From contig JAUFSD010000008.1 of assembly GCA_033030425.1 (NCBI GenBank), positions 372,001 through 436,000 on the forward strand: a DNA stretch of 64,000 bases. Direction: 5' to 3'. Under the pieces are notes generated by a model. That model was not told the origin of the DNA, searched no databases, and saw only the letters and a program-made list of their open reading frames with translations. This document shows positions 36,600 to 47,760 of this stretch, piece after piece; positions within the stretch are counted from its first letter, which is position 1, and each line of letters opens with the position of its first letter. The translations under genes were made by a program, and so were the position numbers. Source of the stretch: Verpa conica (taxonomy: Eukaryota; Ascomycota; Pezizomycetes; Pezizales; Morchellaceae).

Positions 36600-38810
36600 T
36601 TATGCTACTAGGCTACTCCTCATATTCTCCACCATCCCTTGGCCAATTCCCCTAATCATACCCAACTCCTCCAAATCCCTAAACCCAAAATCCTCTTCAT
36701 CTTCAGCAGCCTCCCTCCTTTCTCTAACATGTTGTGCAAGGGCTTCTGCTCTTTTCTTACCGACGCCCTATAACAAAGGAGCTGTATTAGCAAATATTTT
36801 CATGAAAAATCACTCGGGGGAAGAGTGCATACCTTGAGTTTCATTATCTGCGCTACATCTTCACTATTGATAATCTTTAATAGTGTTTGGGTCCGTGGTG
36901 TCTGCTGGACATCCTGTGGGGCATAATCGGTGTCCATATGATCCTCCTTATTGTGCTCATCTTCATCATCCTCATCCCAGTTTCCAGCAGCATCAGCATG
37001 ATCATTATCGGTGAAGACCGCAAACGCCTTCTGGACCGGTTTTTGGCGTGGTGCGTGCGTCTCCTTGGTGTACAGTTCCTGCCTAATAATACTCGTCCTG
37101 CCTCCTCCCTCCATATCCATAACTGATGTCTCCTCCTCGCTCCTCGACAAGGTCGTAATATTAATTGAAGATCTTTTATCCCGCAGATCCGTAATCTTCT
37201 TGAGTAGTTTTGTATTCTCAGGGAAGTAAGTAAGCGCAAGTTCATACATCTTCAGCGCAGAGAAGTTTTCACCGCGGGCAGCGTGTTGCTTGGCGAGGAG
37301 AATATAAGTAAGGCCTTCTGCACGGGCATCGGCTTTTTTCTCGAGCTTCTTTTCGAGAAGTTCAAGGCGTTTATTGACCTCAGAAGATACATCTGATGGG
37401 GGGGCTTTGGCGGATTCGTTGAGAGCGCGGGCTGCAAGAATTTCTTCAACCTTTTTTTCGACAATGTCGGCGATGTTGGCAGATGACAGTTGTGCCTGCA
37501 TACGGTGATCACTTGGACGATGTTTCGTGATCCCAGAAGAGGTAGGCTTGTGTAACGGTTTTGCAGTAAGTGGTGCACGTGTTGCCTTTAGTGATTTTTC
37601 AGCAAGTGAAGGCCTTGGAATAGCATGTGTAGTATTAGTCTTTGCAGTCCCGAAGGCACGAGTCGGCTCCTTATTTAGCATTGCTGGTAGTGGCTGGCGG
37701 TTTGCGAAGCTGGCTGGGAGTGGGTAGTCTGTGTCGGCATGCTTTAATTCAATCTTTTTAGCACGATTTGCGAAGTTGAGGGCGCTGAGGGTGTCCATGT
37801 GGAATGCCTTCGTAGGAGCAAGGTTCAAGATCATGACCGTGAGCCCGTTGTTTTGGCCGAGTGAGAGAATGCGGGTCATTTTACTTTCACGGTAAGGTAT
37901 ACGAGATTGTTTTTTTGTCATGGCCTCGACACATTGCGCAAGGACAAAAAGGGACTTGTTGATACTTGCAGACTCGATCATGCGTTCCTTGTCATTGCAA
38001 GTCCTGCGGTTGTCCTCGCTGCCTGCTAGGTCGATACATGAAACTGTGCCTGTCCGAGTCTCGCCTGTGTCCCGATTTGAGATAGCGACCCGGACGCATA
38101 TAATCGCATGGCTTCTACTCGAGTGCGCGTTAAGCTTTGTCGCAGAGGTGGAACGGTTGTTGTTTGCTTTGTCGTATAGCGTTTCGAATTCCTTGAGCGA
38201 GGAAATCTCCTTCTCTGTCAACCCAACGACCACCGTCTTCCCTGCGTTGTCTCGTAGTGATAAGCCTGATGGGGTACGTTTATCGGGCGCCATAAAGAGG
38301 TCGAAGACTTTATCATTGTAGATTTCGTAGTAGCTCATAGTCGCTGTCATTGTTGTTTCCCCTTCCGACTTTCGCTCGAGCTCTTTCCCTCGACGATAAA
38401 TAGCAGTTAGGAGGCGAGGGATGATACCGCGCTCTGTAGCTGCCTTCTGTCCACGCATAGTATAGGTTTTGCCGCTACCTGTAGCGCCGTATGCGAAGAT
38501 TGTCACATCATTACCTTTAAAAAGATGTTTTAATGTTGGCGATACTAGGTATACCTTGTTAGCTCGAGCCGGGGAAGGACATTTGAGGGACGCACTCACC
38601 CTCAGAGAAGAGCTGTGACTGGTCAGACTCGCTATCGTGAACCGCGTTAAACGGGAATGTAAAGTTTTCATTCTCATTTTTCGGATTCGGCATTGAAATA
38701 GCTGTGCCCTCGGTGCGGACGACTATATCTTTCTCAATCTCGCCTTTCAGGAGAGGACGTACACGAGCGATGATCCGCACAGTGTTGTTGGTGGTAGATG
38801 TCGTAGACAT
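36600..38810 (-). CDS. Kinesin-10-like motor with C-terminal helix-hairpin-helix (Kid/KIF22 type)
   Basis: Three exons on the minus strand, 38810–38600, 38544–36833 and 36767–36600, encode about 696 residues. The N-terminal motor starts RIIARVRPLLKGE and has the ATP site IFAYGATGSGKTYTMRG, switch I NAHSSRSHAI, switch II IDLAGSED and the neck-side NFANRAKKIEL. After a low-complexity linker there is a helical segment with TPR-like RGENFSALKMYELALTYFPE (about residues 540–560). The last exon encodes a helix-hairpin-helix, KGVGKKRAEALAQHV and IRGIGQGMVENM, normally a DNA-binding motif. This order matches chromokinesins of the KIF22/NOD group, which push chromosome arms from the poles. Function is by family. 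The last exon (55 codons) was found only by splicing. Confidence 0.87.
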
Positions 38811-39329
38811 TGTCGCTGAAGCTGCTAATGGTTAGTAAAGCTCTGGCTGTTGTTTGAGGGAGCTTGAGGGCGTGGCCAGGCCCTCCTATTAATTGTTCAG
38901 TCTGTGTGGGGTCGTTATAAGAATGTGTCTGCGGTAAGGAGTCTCGGGTCCCGAACTCGAGTTGAGGCTCAAATTGCCCTAATGTAAACACTCTGCGCTG
39001 CCACGACAACAACAACGCGCCACTCATCTCTTGCCCTGTGCCCTTGCCCTTATCACTTGTCTAGGAACGGGAACCAATCGGCCAATTATCTACTACATCC
39101 CCACCAACATTCAGGCGAAACATGTATTGCATTCAGCTTCATTACTGACTTTGTAATACGCAGAACCCCTTTTGTTATATTTTGATCCAGCCCCCCTAAT
39201 CTACTTAGGCTAACAGAAAGACCCAATGAATGAAAGATATGAAAACTAAAAAAATCCCCCAACAAAAAATCCTCAAGACTTCGAAACCGCAGCACTGTGA
39301 AAAAGCCAGTCAGCATACACTCCAGACAT
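38811..39329. other. Intergenic
   Basis: Spacer between the kinesin start and the eIF3e stop. No gene is supported. Confidence 0.5.
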
Positions 39330-40869
39330 CTATCTCCATCGTTCAGTGGAGAGGCCAGCATACGTGATGACTTGTGTCCTGAAAAAGCCACCTTTTGTGC
39401 GTTCAATAACTTGTTGGTATACTGATTGCGGAGGGTGGTTCATAATGACAGTTCCCTATAATGATATCAATGACACGGCCACAAAGTAGAAACCGTTCCC
39501 TTAAACCTACATCCTTGTAATCGATCTTTGCATCAACCCTGGTATCACGAATCAAATTGACGATCCACTTCTCGCCTTCATCCTGACTCAGGTTTAACCT
39601 CTGTGCAAGGTCCTTAATATCAATGCGCTGATGAATCTTGCAATAGCTCTCCGAGATCAAATGTCTCGCAGAGTCCACAAATGCCTCCGCCGAGTTAACA
39701 AGGAAGAAATCACTCCTGAGAACCTCCTCTGCCTCACCTAGCTTTCGTTGCGCCTCTTCAAAATCAAAATCAATGTATAGCGCTGCAACGAAATCGGTGA
39801 TGGGGTCACGGTACTCGTAGATCTCTTGTTTCACTATCCGTACGAGGTCCTTAAGCTGCTTCTGGTATTGCACTGTATTCCGGTTCCTGTTCCGGTTGGT
39901 GATGACCGCGGCGGCAACGTATCGGAGGATCCATGGACAAGAGGTTTGGATAGTGTTGATGTAGGCGGGGGAGAAGAACATCTCAAGGAGGGTATCCTTC
40001 GAGGGGTCGTGGTTGAAAAAGGGGAACAAGCACCAGTGAACAAGCCATGTCCTATGCTGAAGCTGCTCAAGAGGGTTGTTGTACAGCTTCTGTTCAATCA
40101 GATCCTTGACCTTTGTGACTTCCTCCATAGCACTCTCCCAGCTAGTCATCAGGATTTCACAGGCGAGCTTTCCCCAAGTGGCCTGGCTAGTCTTATCTGA
40201 ATCCGTAGACTATTTGAAGGTAATATTAGTACCAAGTCAATCAGAAGCTAAGTGCCAAGAAGGGATGTATATACCAAAATACGGAACTGATAAAGAATAT
40301 CAGCGGCAGCACTATAGTTTCCACAGCTAAACTGTTGCTTTCCGAATTCATAGAGCACGTTGACCATTTCGACGGTAACCTTCATCATAAATAGTCCTAA
40401 ATTAGCTTCCAGATTACAACCCCAAGTCCCGGTTCCCCCCCACTCCACAATAACCAGAAAACAAGCATACCCCATGGTTATCCTTCAAATACTGCATATT
40501 CTGCATCTTATCACTCCTCAAATTCCCCACCACATCCGGATCCTCAAGAAGCTTCGAAACCTTCAAACTCTGTTCCTCTAGGTCCTTTAGGGTTTGTACA
40601 ACCGCCTCCCTCTTCTTCACAAACTCCTCAGGAATATCGCCAGTATTATGAATATCTCTATACAAGCTACCAACGAAATCCGCCATATTCGAGCTTCCTA
40701 GTAAATCGTACTTCGCCTGCAGCATCTCTTCATGGGAGAACACTCCGCGTGATTCCACAAATTCAAGGAGCGGGAATATTAAGTGCCGATCGAGGTGAGG
40801 CATCAGCTTTGGAACTAGATCGTAAGAGACGGCAACATCGCTGTTGTCAACTTCTGGATTGTCGGCCAT
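39330..40869 (-). CDS. Translation initiation factor eIF3 subunit e (INT6)
   Basis: Four exons on the minus strand (40869–40471, 40379–40275, 40209–39511, 39455–39330) encode about 442 residues. eIF3e is a PCI-domain subunit of eIF3, which assembles the 43S preinitiation complex. It starts with the conserved [20 protein letters not shown]. Family blocks follow: [40 protein letters not shown], the PCI winged-helix part [20 protein letters not shown] and [20 protein letters not shown], and the tail [19 protein letters not shown]. The last intron was placed so that [12 protein letters not shown] is contiguous, as in the family. S. cerevisiae lacks this subunit, and filamentous fungi keep it. It is divergent from mL49. 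Confidence 0.95.
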
Positions 40870-41199
40870 GATGGCGAGTTAGATGCCGGAACAAACTCAG
40901 ATTTGAATTTGTTATTTGAACCCGGTCTTTCTTTGTTTTTTTGATGCTTTACTTCGTTCCTGGTTGTAGCGTTGATGGTTGCAAAGGGATGGGATGTGGG
41001 GTTGAAGGACTGTTTTTTTTTTCCCTCTTCCCGCCCCGCCAGCCTAGACCCCATGTGCCAAGACTTTCGGACCCGCCATCTGAAGGTTTTCGATACGCAC
41101 CGGCCCTTTCTTTTTTCTCGAGACCATGGGGGGTTATCAAATGTCAAGGACTCCGCATCTCGTACAGCAGTATCACGAATCCCCAATTGGTACCCTATA
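40870..41199. promoter_or_regulatory. Short divergent promoter, eIF3e / mL49
   Basis: Only 330 bases separate the two start codons, so cytosolic and mitochondrial translation genes share one regulatory region. A T-rich tract lies at 41010–41024. No specific box is claimed. Confidence 0.45.
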
Positions 41200-41652
41200 A
41201 TGATGCTATACCCGTACTCATCCTCCATTGTCCTACGGACATTACGTTCCCAGTCCCTCCACCAGTCTCCCACTGCTCGTTTCTCAACCACAGCTCGACG
41301 AGCAGAAGATGGTAAGCTCTCTACCTTGAATCCTTTTATAGTCTAATTGGCCACCTAACTGTCCCTAGTCCTCATCAAAAAAACTCAAAAAACCTCTACC
41401 CAACTCCCCTACTTCATTCACCGCAGCGAGAATAAAAACCTGCCAGTATACGAGGAAATGCGTAAAAGCAACAGGAAACAAACACGGATACGCAAGGTCG
41501 ATGGGGACTCCAACGCATTGCAGCGGGATGTGATCAAGGTCTTGGGTATCGACAAGCAAAACGTTGTTGTCAATGGGCTTACGAAGCATGTTATAATTAA
41601 AGGATGGTATAAGAAAGATATAGTAAAGTGGCTAGAGGAGCTGAGGTTTTGA
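41200..41652 (+). CDS. IMG2: Mitochondrial large-subunit ribosomal protein mL49 (Img2)
   Basis: Two exons, 41200–41311 and 41369–41652, give 131 residues. mL49 is a mitochondrion-specific protein of the large ribosomal subunit; yeast Img2 is needed for mitochondrial genome integrity. The N-terminus is basic and Ser/Arg-rich (SSIVLRTLRSQSLHQSPTAR), fitting a presequence. The mature part has LPYFIHRSENKNLPVYEEM, RKVDGDSNALQRDV and NGLTKHVIIKGWYKKDIVKW, the standard family order. Two adjacent ATG codons exist (41200 and 41203); the first is used. The intron splits a Val codon in phase. Confidence 0.92.
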
Positions 41653-42001
41653 TATCGCTCGTCTGGCTCAGGGGTTTCCGTAATGTAAATTCTTCAGTGT
41701 GGACATTTTATTATTTGGCGTTTTTCTCTTTCCTACTGTAAAAAAGAAAACTCATATAAGTGTACAAAGTTAAAGAGGCATAAACAACCCTCCAAAATAT
41801 CGCTCCACCGTTTAGTTAGATGCAAGGGACGCCAAATATCCCTCATAGTAAAGTACAGAACAAAAAAAGAAAAAGCAAAGTGATATAGTAATTTCCACAA
41901 TGAAACAGACTTGATCCCATCATTTTGTACAAGTGCGAACCACCCAAACCCCACCTCTGCGCCCCGCAGTACAAACCATTACAAAAAGATACCTATTTCC
42001 T
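41653..42001. other. Intergenic between convergent IMG2 and SWI1
   Basis: 349 bases of AT-rich 3' flank. Nothing recognised. Confidence 0.5.
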
Positions 42002-45000
42002 TCAATCATTTAGCCCTGCATAAGTACAAAGCTGCTTAACAATAGCACCATCTATCTGAACTGTCAACAACGCTCCCAAAAGACTCTCCTTCTTTGGCAA
42101 CACCCCTAGTGGAACTCTCGATGCCTCATCCGTTCCAAGCTCCGACTTTTCCGCCAACCTTTGTAAGACTGCCATCCCCCGATGTGTGATCCGTGCGAAT
42201 GGCTGGGAATCATCTGGATTTGGCATTTTCCCGCTTTGGCGAGCATGCATAGGGCCCACTTGGGGACTCAGCAAACACACCAACCGCAATAAACTGAGCG
42301 CAAATCCATCCTCTGATGAGAGCCATGACCGAGCAACACCTTGATCGGGACCAGGAGCAATTCCAGCAAGAATTTCCGCAGCCAACATCCCCTGCTCCAG
42401 GAAAGGCTTTCGCGCCTCCACAACTTGAGGCAGTGTTACTTTCGTATTGTCAGGGATCGGAGATATAGCGAGAGCGAATGAGCGAGTGAGAAGATCATAT
42501 GGAGGTGTCGTCGAAGACTCTGAAAGGAAAATTGTCCGGTAGAATGCGCGGTTCGGTTCATCTCGGGCAAGCAACTTTGCCAAACTATCGACCGCTGGCG
42601 GAAGATAACGATGAATCGAAGGAGAATATGATGTAAACATCAGATGCTCTCGCCCAGTAACCGCTGGGAGAGGTTGGGGAGCAAATGCCAGTATTAGATG
42701 CAACAAATTAAGAGCCTCATCTTCACTCGGTAGTGTGATCGAATGAGAAAGGTTGGATAAATAAATGATGATATCTTTCATGAAGTCCAAGGTGTTGGTG
42801 TATGTGCGGAGCAGTAGCTTGCTGGTGCCAAGCCTTTCGATAACAGCCGACAAGAACCTAACCACATTCGGATCTGCCAGTGCCTTGTGATTGGACTCAA
42901 AGAACGACAGATTACGAAAGATGGTTGTAATGCAAATCAACTTGTCGGCTGCTTTTTCGAGTTCATGCTCGATGGACCCAAATCGCGGAATATCAACAAG
43001 CTTTTCTGTCTCTGCTTTACAAGCTCTCATCACCTCTTCATATGCAGGAACAGCAATACTTTCAGAGCTTTCCTCCGAATGCTCACCCAACAATTCCACC
43101 TGGGACTCAGCCACATCTACCAATGTCTCGATCAAGTCCTCACAGCTCTCCAAGGCTATCGACCATCTCGACTCCACAGAGACAGTTGCCAATGTATCCA
43201 ACGCATGTCTGACCTCAGCGGCAAGACCTGACTTTAACATCATTGTCAGAGCGTGAATATCGATGACCCCTAACTCCTGGAACATGGGTATTGTAGGCTT
43301 ATGAAACATAATCTCTGCTCCTATCTGACCCAACACGGCTGCAGGAAACCCTCCATGAGTATCCAGTCCCCTGACCTTTGGCTTGAAATCAGATGGAATC
43401 TCTTTAATAGGGGTGACAGGCGGTTGTGGAGCAGCGAAGGTAACTGGTTCGATCATAGAGCCTGTCTTCTGCGGTAAAGGTGTTGGTGGCATCGAGAAAC
43501 TAGGCGAGGGTACAGGCCCATGGGGGGATGTGACATCCATCGGGATTCGAACTGGAGTGCTCGAAGCTTGATTGTACTGAGACTGCTGCCTAGCAGGTGT
43601 TGCGGGTTGAGGGGTATATCCGTTCTGCATGTTGGGCCGTACCTGGTTGTTAGGCACAGGAGTGGATTGCTTTGGAACCCCTTGAGGTCTTTGTTGCATT
43701 TGCTGTTGCTGGGGGGTTTGCGCGTTTGTCATTGGCTTCGGTTGTTGTTGGGGGGGCTGTTGGGAGTTCTGCTGTTGTTGCTGCTGCCTCATGTCTGGTA
43801 CTTGCTGCGGATTTTGCCTTGCCATCTGCGCTCGCTTTATATCCTGCTGATTCTTCAGCCAGGCCATCTCATAAGATCCCAAATTTTGTTTGTATATGTT
43901 CATCATTTCTTCAGCGGCTGATGGATACTGATCTGGACTAAATCCTAAGCCCATAGCAACGAGCACCCATTTGTTCTCCGAGGTGACCTTTCGTGATCCC
44001 CCCATCTTTAACACACTACCGTAGAGGTTGACCAAATTCACAGACTTTCCACCAATATATGAATAGTTTGTAATCGGGGTCCCCTGCTTCTGCATAAACT
44101 CATAGAGCATTTTCATGAATTGGCTAGGGTCAGTTTGTCGCTGCCCTGAACCGGAAACTACCTGACCCTGACCTTGACCTTGACCTGGAGGACGCGACAC
44201 CTGAGAAGAATTTATAGAATTGGGAACCATAGCATTCGGGTTGACTGGCGTGGACGTTCCCATACGCTGGGCCTGCTGTTGGAGCTGTTGTTGATGCTGA
44301 AGCTGCTGCTGATGTTGCTGTTGTTGATGTTGCTGCTGCTGTTGCTGGATCATTCTCTGCTGCTGTTGTTGTCTTGCCTGCATTTGATACATGATTTGGG
44401 CTTGCATAGGGTTTTGCATCTGCTGCTGTTGCATATGCTGAGCTGGCATAGGGGCAGGGGATGAAGATGCAGTACTTGGAGGTGGAGAAAACCCCTGACT
44501 GAAGCCCTGAGGGTACGACTGTTGAGGAGGCAATGCCATGCTCATATTATTTTGGGGAGTACTGACGCGTGAAACATGGTTAGGTGGTGGAGGTGGACTT
44601 TGTGCCATGAATGACTGCTGGGAGGGCGCCGGCGAAAAGGGTGAAGGGGATTGCGTCGCGACACGTTTTGGCGGAGGTGCCTGTCCGCTCTGAACGTTTT
44701 GTTGATTGAACGTCTGATTCTGCATGACTGGTGATGGGCTTGCGGTAGCAGAACCAACATGTTGAAGGTGCGAATGGGGATACCCTACTGGCGTATATTG
44801 GCGTTGTTGCTGCGCGTTCTGGTTGTTTTGATATATCTGGTACGCGAGTTGCTGCTGATTCTGAGCCATCGGTGTATGGGAACGCGACGTCGGGAGGTTA
44901 CCAGATGTCTGACGCGGTGACAGGGTGATGGATTCTTCACGGGGTCGTGGTCTCTTGAGAGGTACTACGGCGTTCACGTTATACGCCGGCTGTGGGAATC

Positions 45001-45217
45001 CGGGAGATGACGTCCGGGACGTACCATTCTGAAGCTGGGCGCGCTGATGGGCCTGCTGTTGGAACTGATGGGGATCTATGGTGGCTATGGCGGAGGGAGG
45101 AATCACGCCGGCCGCTGAATCGTAGGAGTGCATGCCCGTCGCGGTGGAGGCGTCGGGGCTAACGAACGCTGAGTTCTGAACAGCCGAAGGGTCTTGCAAC
45201 CAACCAGACAATGACAT
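42002..45217 (-). CDS. SWI1: SWI/SNF chromatin-remodelling subunit Swi1 (ARID protein)
   Basis: A single exon encodes 1071 residues. Swi1 (BAF250/ARID1 type) helps the SWI/SNF ATPase complex reach its targets. The N-terminal half is Gln/Pro/Ser-rich, with a dense poly-Gln region at about residues 260–320 and a second at about 475–520. The ARID DNA-binding domain lies between them (about 365–465): FMKMLYEFMQKQGTPITNYS, VNLVNLYGSVLKMGG, SENKWVLVAMGLGF. The C-terminal 450 residues form the helical BAF250_C-like region (RGLDTHGGFPAAVLGQIGAE, IFRNLSFFESNHKAL, FMKDIIIYLSNLSHSI). Yeast Swi1 can form a prion through its Asn/Gln-rich N-terminus; here the bias is Gln, not Asn. The poly-Gln tracts are mixed CAG/CAA codons. 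The absence of any intron in 3.2 kb is unlike its neighbours. Confidence 0.9.
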   Translation of the reverse strand: MSLSGWLQDPSAVQNSAFVSPDASTATGMHSYDSAAGVIPPSAIATIDPHQFQQQAHQRAQLQNGTSRTSSPGFPQPAYNVNAVVPLKRPRPREESITLSPRQTSGNLPTSRSHTPMAQNQQQLAYQIYQNNQNAQQQRQYTPVGYPHSHLQHVGSATASPSPVMQNQTFNQQNVQSGQAPPPKRVATQSPSPFSPAPSQQSFMAQSPPPPPNHVSRVSTPQNNMSMALPPQQSYPQGFSQGFSPPPSTASSSPAPMPAQHMQQQQMQNPMQAQIMYQMQARQQQQQRMIQQQQQQHQQQQHQQQLQHQQQLQQQAQRMGTSTPVNPNAMVPNSINSSQVSRPPGQGQGQGQVVSGSGQRQTDPSQFMKMLYEFMQKQGTPITNYSYIGGKSVNLVNLYGSVLKMGGSRKVTSENKWVLVAMGLGFSPDQYPSAAEEMMNIYKQNLGSYEMAWLKNQQDIKRAQMARQNPQQVPDMRQQQQQQNSQQPPQQQPKPMTNAQTPQQQQMQQRPQGVPKQSTPVPNNQVRPNMQNGYTPQPATPARQQSQYNQASSTPVRIPMDVTSPHGPVPSPSFSMPPTPLPQKTGSMIEPVTFAAPQPPVTPIKEIPSDFKPKVRGLDTHGGFPAAVLGQIGAEIMFHKPTIPMFQELGVIDIHALTMMLKSGLAAEVRHALDTLATVSVESRWSIALESCEDLIETLVDVAESQVELLGEHSEESSESIAVPAYEEVMRACKAETEKLVDIPRFGSIEHELEKAADKLICITTIFRNLSFFESNHKALADPNVVRFLSAVIERLGTSKLLLRTYTNTLDFMKDIIIYLSNLSHSITLPSEDEALNLLHLILAFAPQPLPAVTGREHLMFTSYSPSIHRYLPPAVDSLAKLLARDEPNRAFYRTIFLSESSTTPPYDLLTRSFALAISPIPDNTKVTLPQVVEARKPFLEQGMLAAEILAGIAPGPDQGVARSWLSSEDGFALSLLRLVCLLSPQVGPMHARQSGKMPNPDDSQPFARITHRGMAVLQRLAEKSELGTDEASRVPLGVLPKKESLLGALLTVQIDGAIVKQLCTYAGLND

Positions 45218-46202
45218 GGACTCGGGATGTCCTCTACGAAGTAATTAACACGCGTTAGCTATTATGATCATTGCTTCTAGCCACTAAAACGATCGCCATC
45301 TCTAAATGGACCACCACAACCACCGCTGACCGCTGCCACTCCCACTGCCACTGCCACTAGCATGCTTCTCCAGGAGCACCAACCATCGCAACGGGATGGA
45401 CTGCATGCCGGGAGCCAGCCAAGGCAAACCCCCCCCAGGCACGTAGAACATCACTGTAAGATGGATGACGGGGAACACATGCAGAAGGGCAAGTGCAAGT
45501 AGCGGACTGAGGTCATGGGATTTAGGTTCGGGCCGCGCCAGCCAGACGCGTGCGAGCACACAAAGCAAGCGGACAAAAAGGGGGGGCACGAAGCATGCCT
45601 GGCTTGCTGGTGGGGAGGGAGGGGAGGCACAGGCACAGCGGGAGAGGGGTAGAACAGACAGTATAAGAAGCAGCAGTAGACGGGGGAAGCAGATTCACTG
45701 ACCAAAAGCAAGCAGGTTCCGGCAAGTGCGTGCTTGCTTGCTCAACAGCGGGGGGGGGACGAGTGAGTGGTGGTGTGTGTCAGATCGACCAGAGTGTCTC
45801 TGCCGCCGCTTGCCAAACGAGTAACAAGGGGGAAGGTAAATAACAAAAAAATCTCAGGGTAAGGGAAAGCAAAAAAAAATCAATGGCCGATGCTATGCTG
45901 TTGGTGCTGTGATTCTCCTGCTACGGCTAATGCTACTACTGACAGCTACTACAGCTACTGTCACTGCCGCTGATGCTGCCTTCTTCTTTTCGCAAGGGAG
46001 TGGAGGCAAAGCTTGAGTAAGGAATGAGAGCCTCAATAGTTAGCCACACGGAACGGCTTGTGCAGACACAGGCAGGTAACAGCATGCTTAGGCAACTAGG
46101 GGGGGTGGAGCGGAGGGGGATAGTCAAGGAAACCGGATGGGTGGCATGAGTGATGAGGTATGGGTGGATGGACGGACGGATGTAAATACATGTACATACG
46201 TG

Positions 46203-46331
46203 TGGGATGGGATGGGGATGGGATGGGGAAGCGCAAAGGCAAAGGCAAAGTAAAATGGGAAGGGGGTTGGAGGGATCGGAGCTTGTGAGGAGAGGCGATT
46301 CGGTGTATGTATGGGATGGGGATGGGGACAA
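46203..46331 (+). repeat. (GGGATG)n-like G-rich microsatellite clusters
   Basis: GGGATGGGATGGGGATGGGATGGGG at 46204–46228 and GGGATGGGGATGGGG at 46313–46327. Closely spaced G-runs could form G-quadruplex on the plus strand, about 1 kb upstream of SWI1. Confidence 0.7.
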
Positions 46332-47727
46332 GCGCAGGAAAATAAAGTGCGTACCTATTTTGCTTTCGCGAGTGGAGAGAGAGAAACGTAGAGCCAAAAA
46401 ATCTCTGGTGGGAGGGCGCGCGAGGATGGAGAGGTTGAAGGAGGGAGCGTGGCAAGGGCAACAGCACCCAGCCTACCGTTGCCGGAAACGCTCGAACAAA
46501 GACGCGCGGAAAGAGAAAAAAAGACTATCTTCTCCAAAGAAAAAAAGGGGGATTCGGCTTTCAGAAAGAAACTCGAAAAACAGACACAACTCGCGCTCTA
46601 TGGGCTTTGCGTACTCCTCGTCGGTCGGCTAACAGTCTCACGATACAGAATCCTACCCGCCTGAGCTGGAATAACTCTCGACGGTTGCGTGTTCTGACCA
46701 AACGTTTGAAGGGATCGGAAAGAGACGGGTATCAGGTTGGGCGACAGAGAGAAAAGCAACGTATCGCAGAAAACAGCAAAAATAGGAGTACCCATGACGA
46801 CGAACCCAAACTCTTCATATGTAAAAGACATCCTCAAAACACTCGACACAGCTCATGAATTTCGACTTGAAGCACTGGAAAACCCAAGGAAAGTAAAGAG
46901 AAAGTATTTGAGCCAGCAATTAGGTGGGCCTGAGCATATTGGTGGTATGTATGTAGGCCACACTATCGAGCAGGGGGGCTGAGGATTTGATGGGTCCGGC
47001 TACGCACCCAGCTTGGCTATCGTTTTCTCCATGGAACATGGCCATGCATGTGCCTCGTCACCGGTTCTCTGTTGCTAATTCGATTCGAGTTGATCGATAG
47101 GAAGTGGGGAAAGGTAAAAACGAAATTAGGAGAAAGAGGTGAGCAGATCCAGTCTTCTGGTGCTGTTGACGCAAAAGCTGTGAAACAGTTTGAAGTTAAG
47201 GCAAATGGATTGTCTTGAGCATGGGACGACACTAAGAGTAAGAGATTGAGAGTAAGGGAAGAGAAGAACGAAGCGGCGAGGGGGGAGGATAACAAGAAAA
47301 AAGTGATTCATTATTTGGGTATCTCCTTGGTCTTTGACGCTTGGGCATTTTAAAGTTGAGCTCAAACTGCTGCTTCCATACCGTATCTCTGAGAACTGCA
47401 GGTATCCAGGGAACTTCTTTGGTTTAGAAGAACAGGTTCGGATTGCCCACGCATGACTCTGGATACGGATTCACGGAAGCCTCTTGGTCTTCCGCGTCCC
47501 GCACCCCGTCTGCACGAGCTTGCAGCAGATCTTAAATAAGAGACGTCAAGGTGTCACTTCTCAACTTGTACTCTAGGAGGCTAATGTGGACGGTATCACG
47601 ATAGCCCCACATCTCAAGAAAAACATAAAATCCCCCCACCTTCCACCTTTTTCTCTCTAACTAGGGAGCTAAAATGGATGACGCTCTAATAAGTACGGTC
47701 ATCTTCGTTTTTGCACCCCTCTCCTCG

Positions 47728-47728
47728 T

Positions 47729-47759
<31 letters not shown>

Positions 47760-47760
47760 C
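47728..47760 (+). repeat. (TCACCC)5 microsatellite
   Basis: Five consecutive TCACCC units followed by TCC. It resembles a telomere repeat (CCCTAA) only superficially; CCCTCA is a different unit, so I treat it as an ordinary microsatellite. Confidence 0.85.

Noticed and set aside
43520..43921. Leu-rich frames antisense to SWI1, also 44174–44464
   Set aside because: Poly-Gln codons (CAG/CAA) read backwards give Leu/Cys-rich frames; this is an artefact of the Q tracts.
47728..47760. Possible interstitial telomere repeat
   Set aside because: The unit is TCACCC, not the CCCTAA of fungal telomeres; it is a plain microsatellite.
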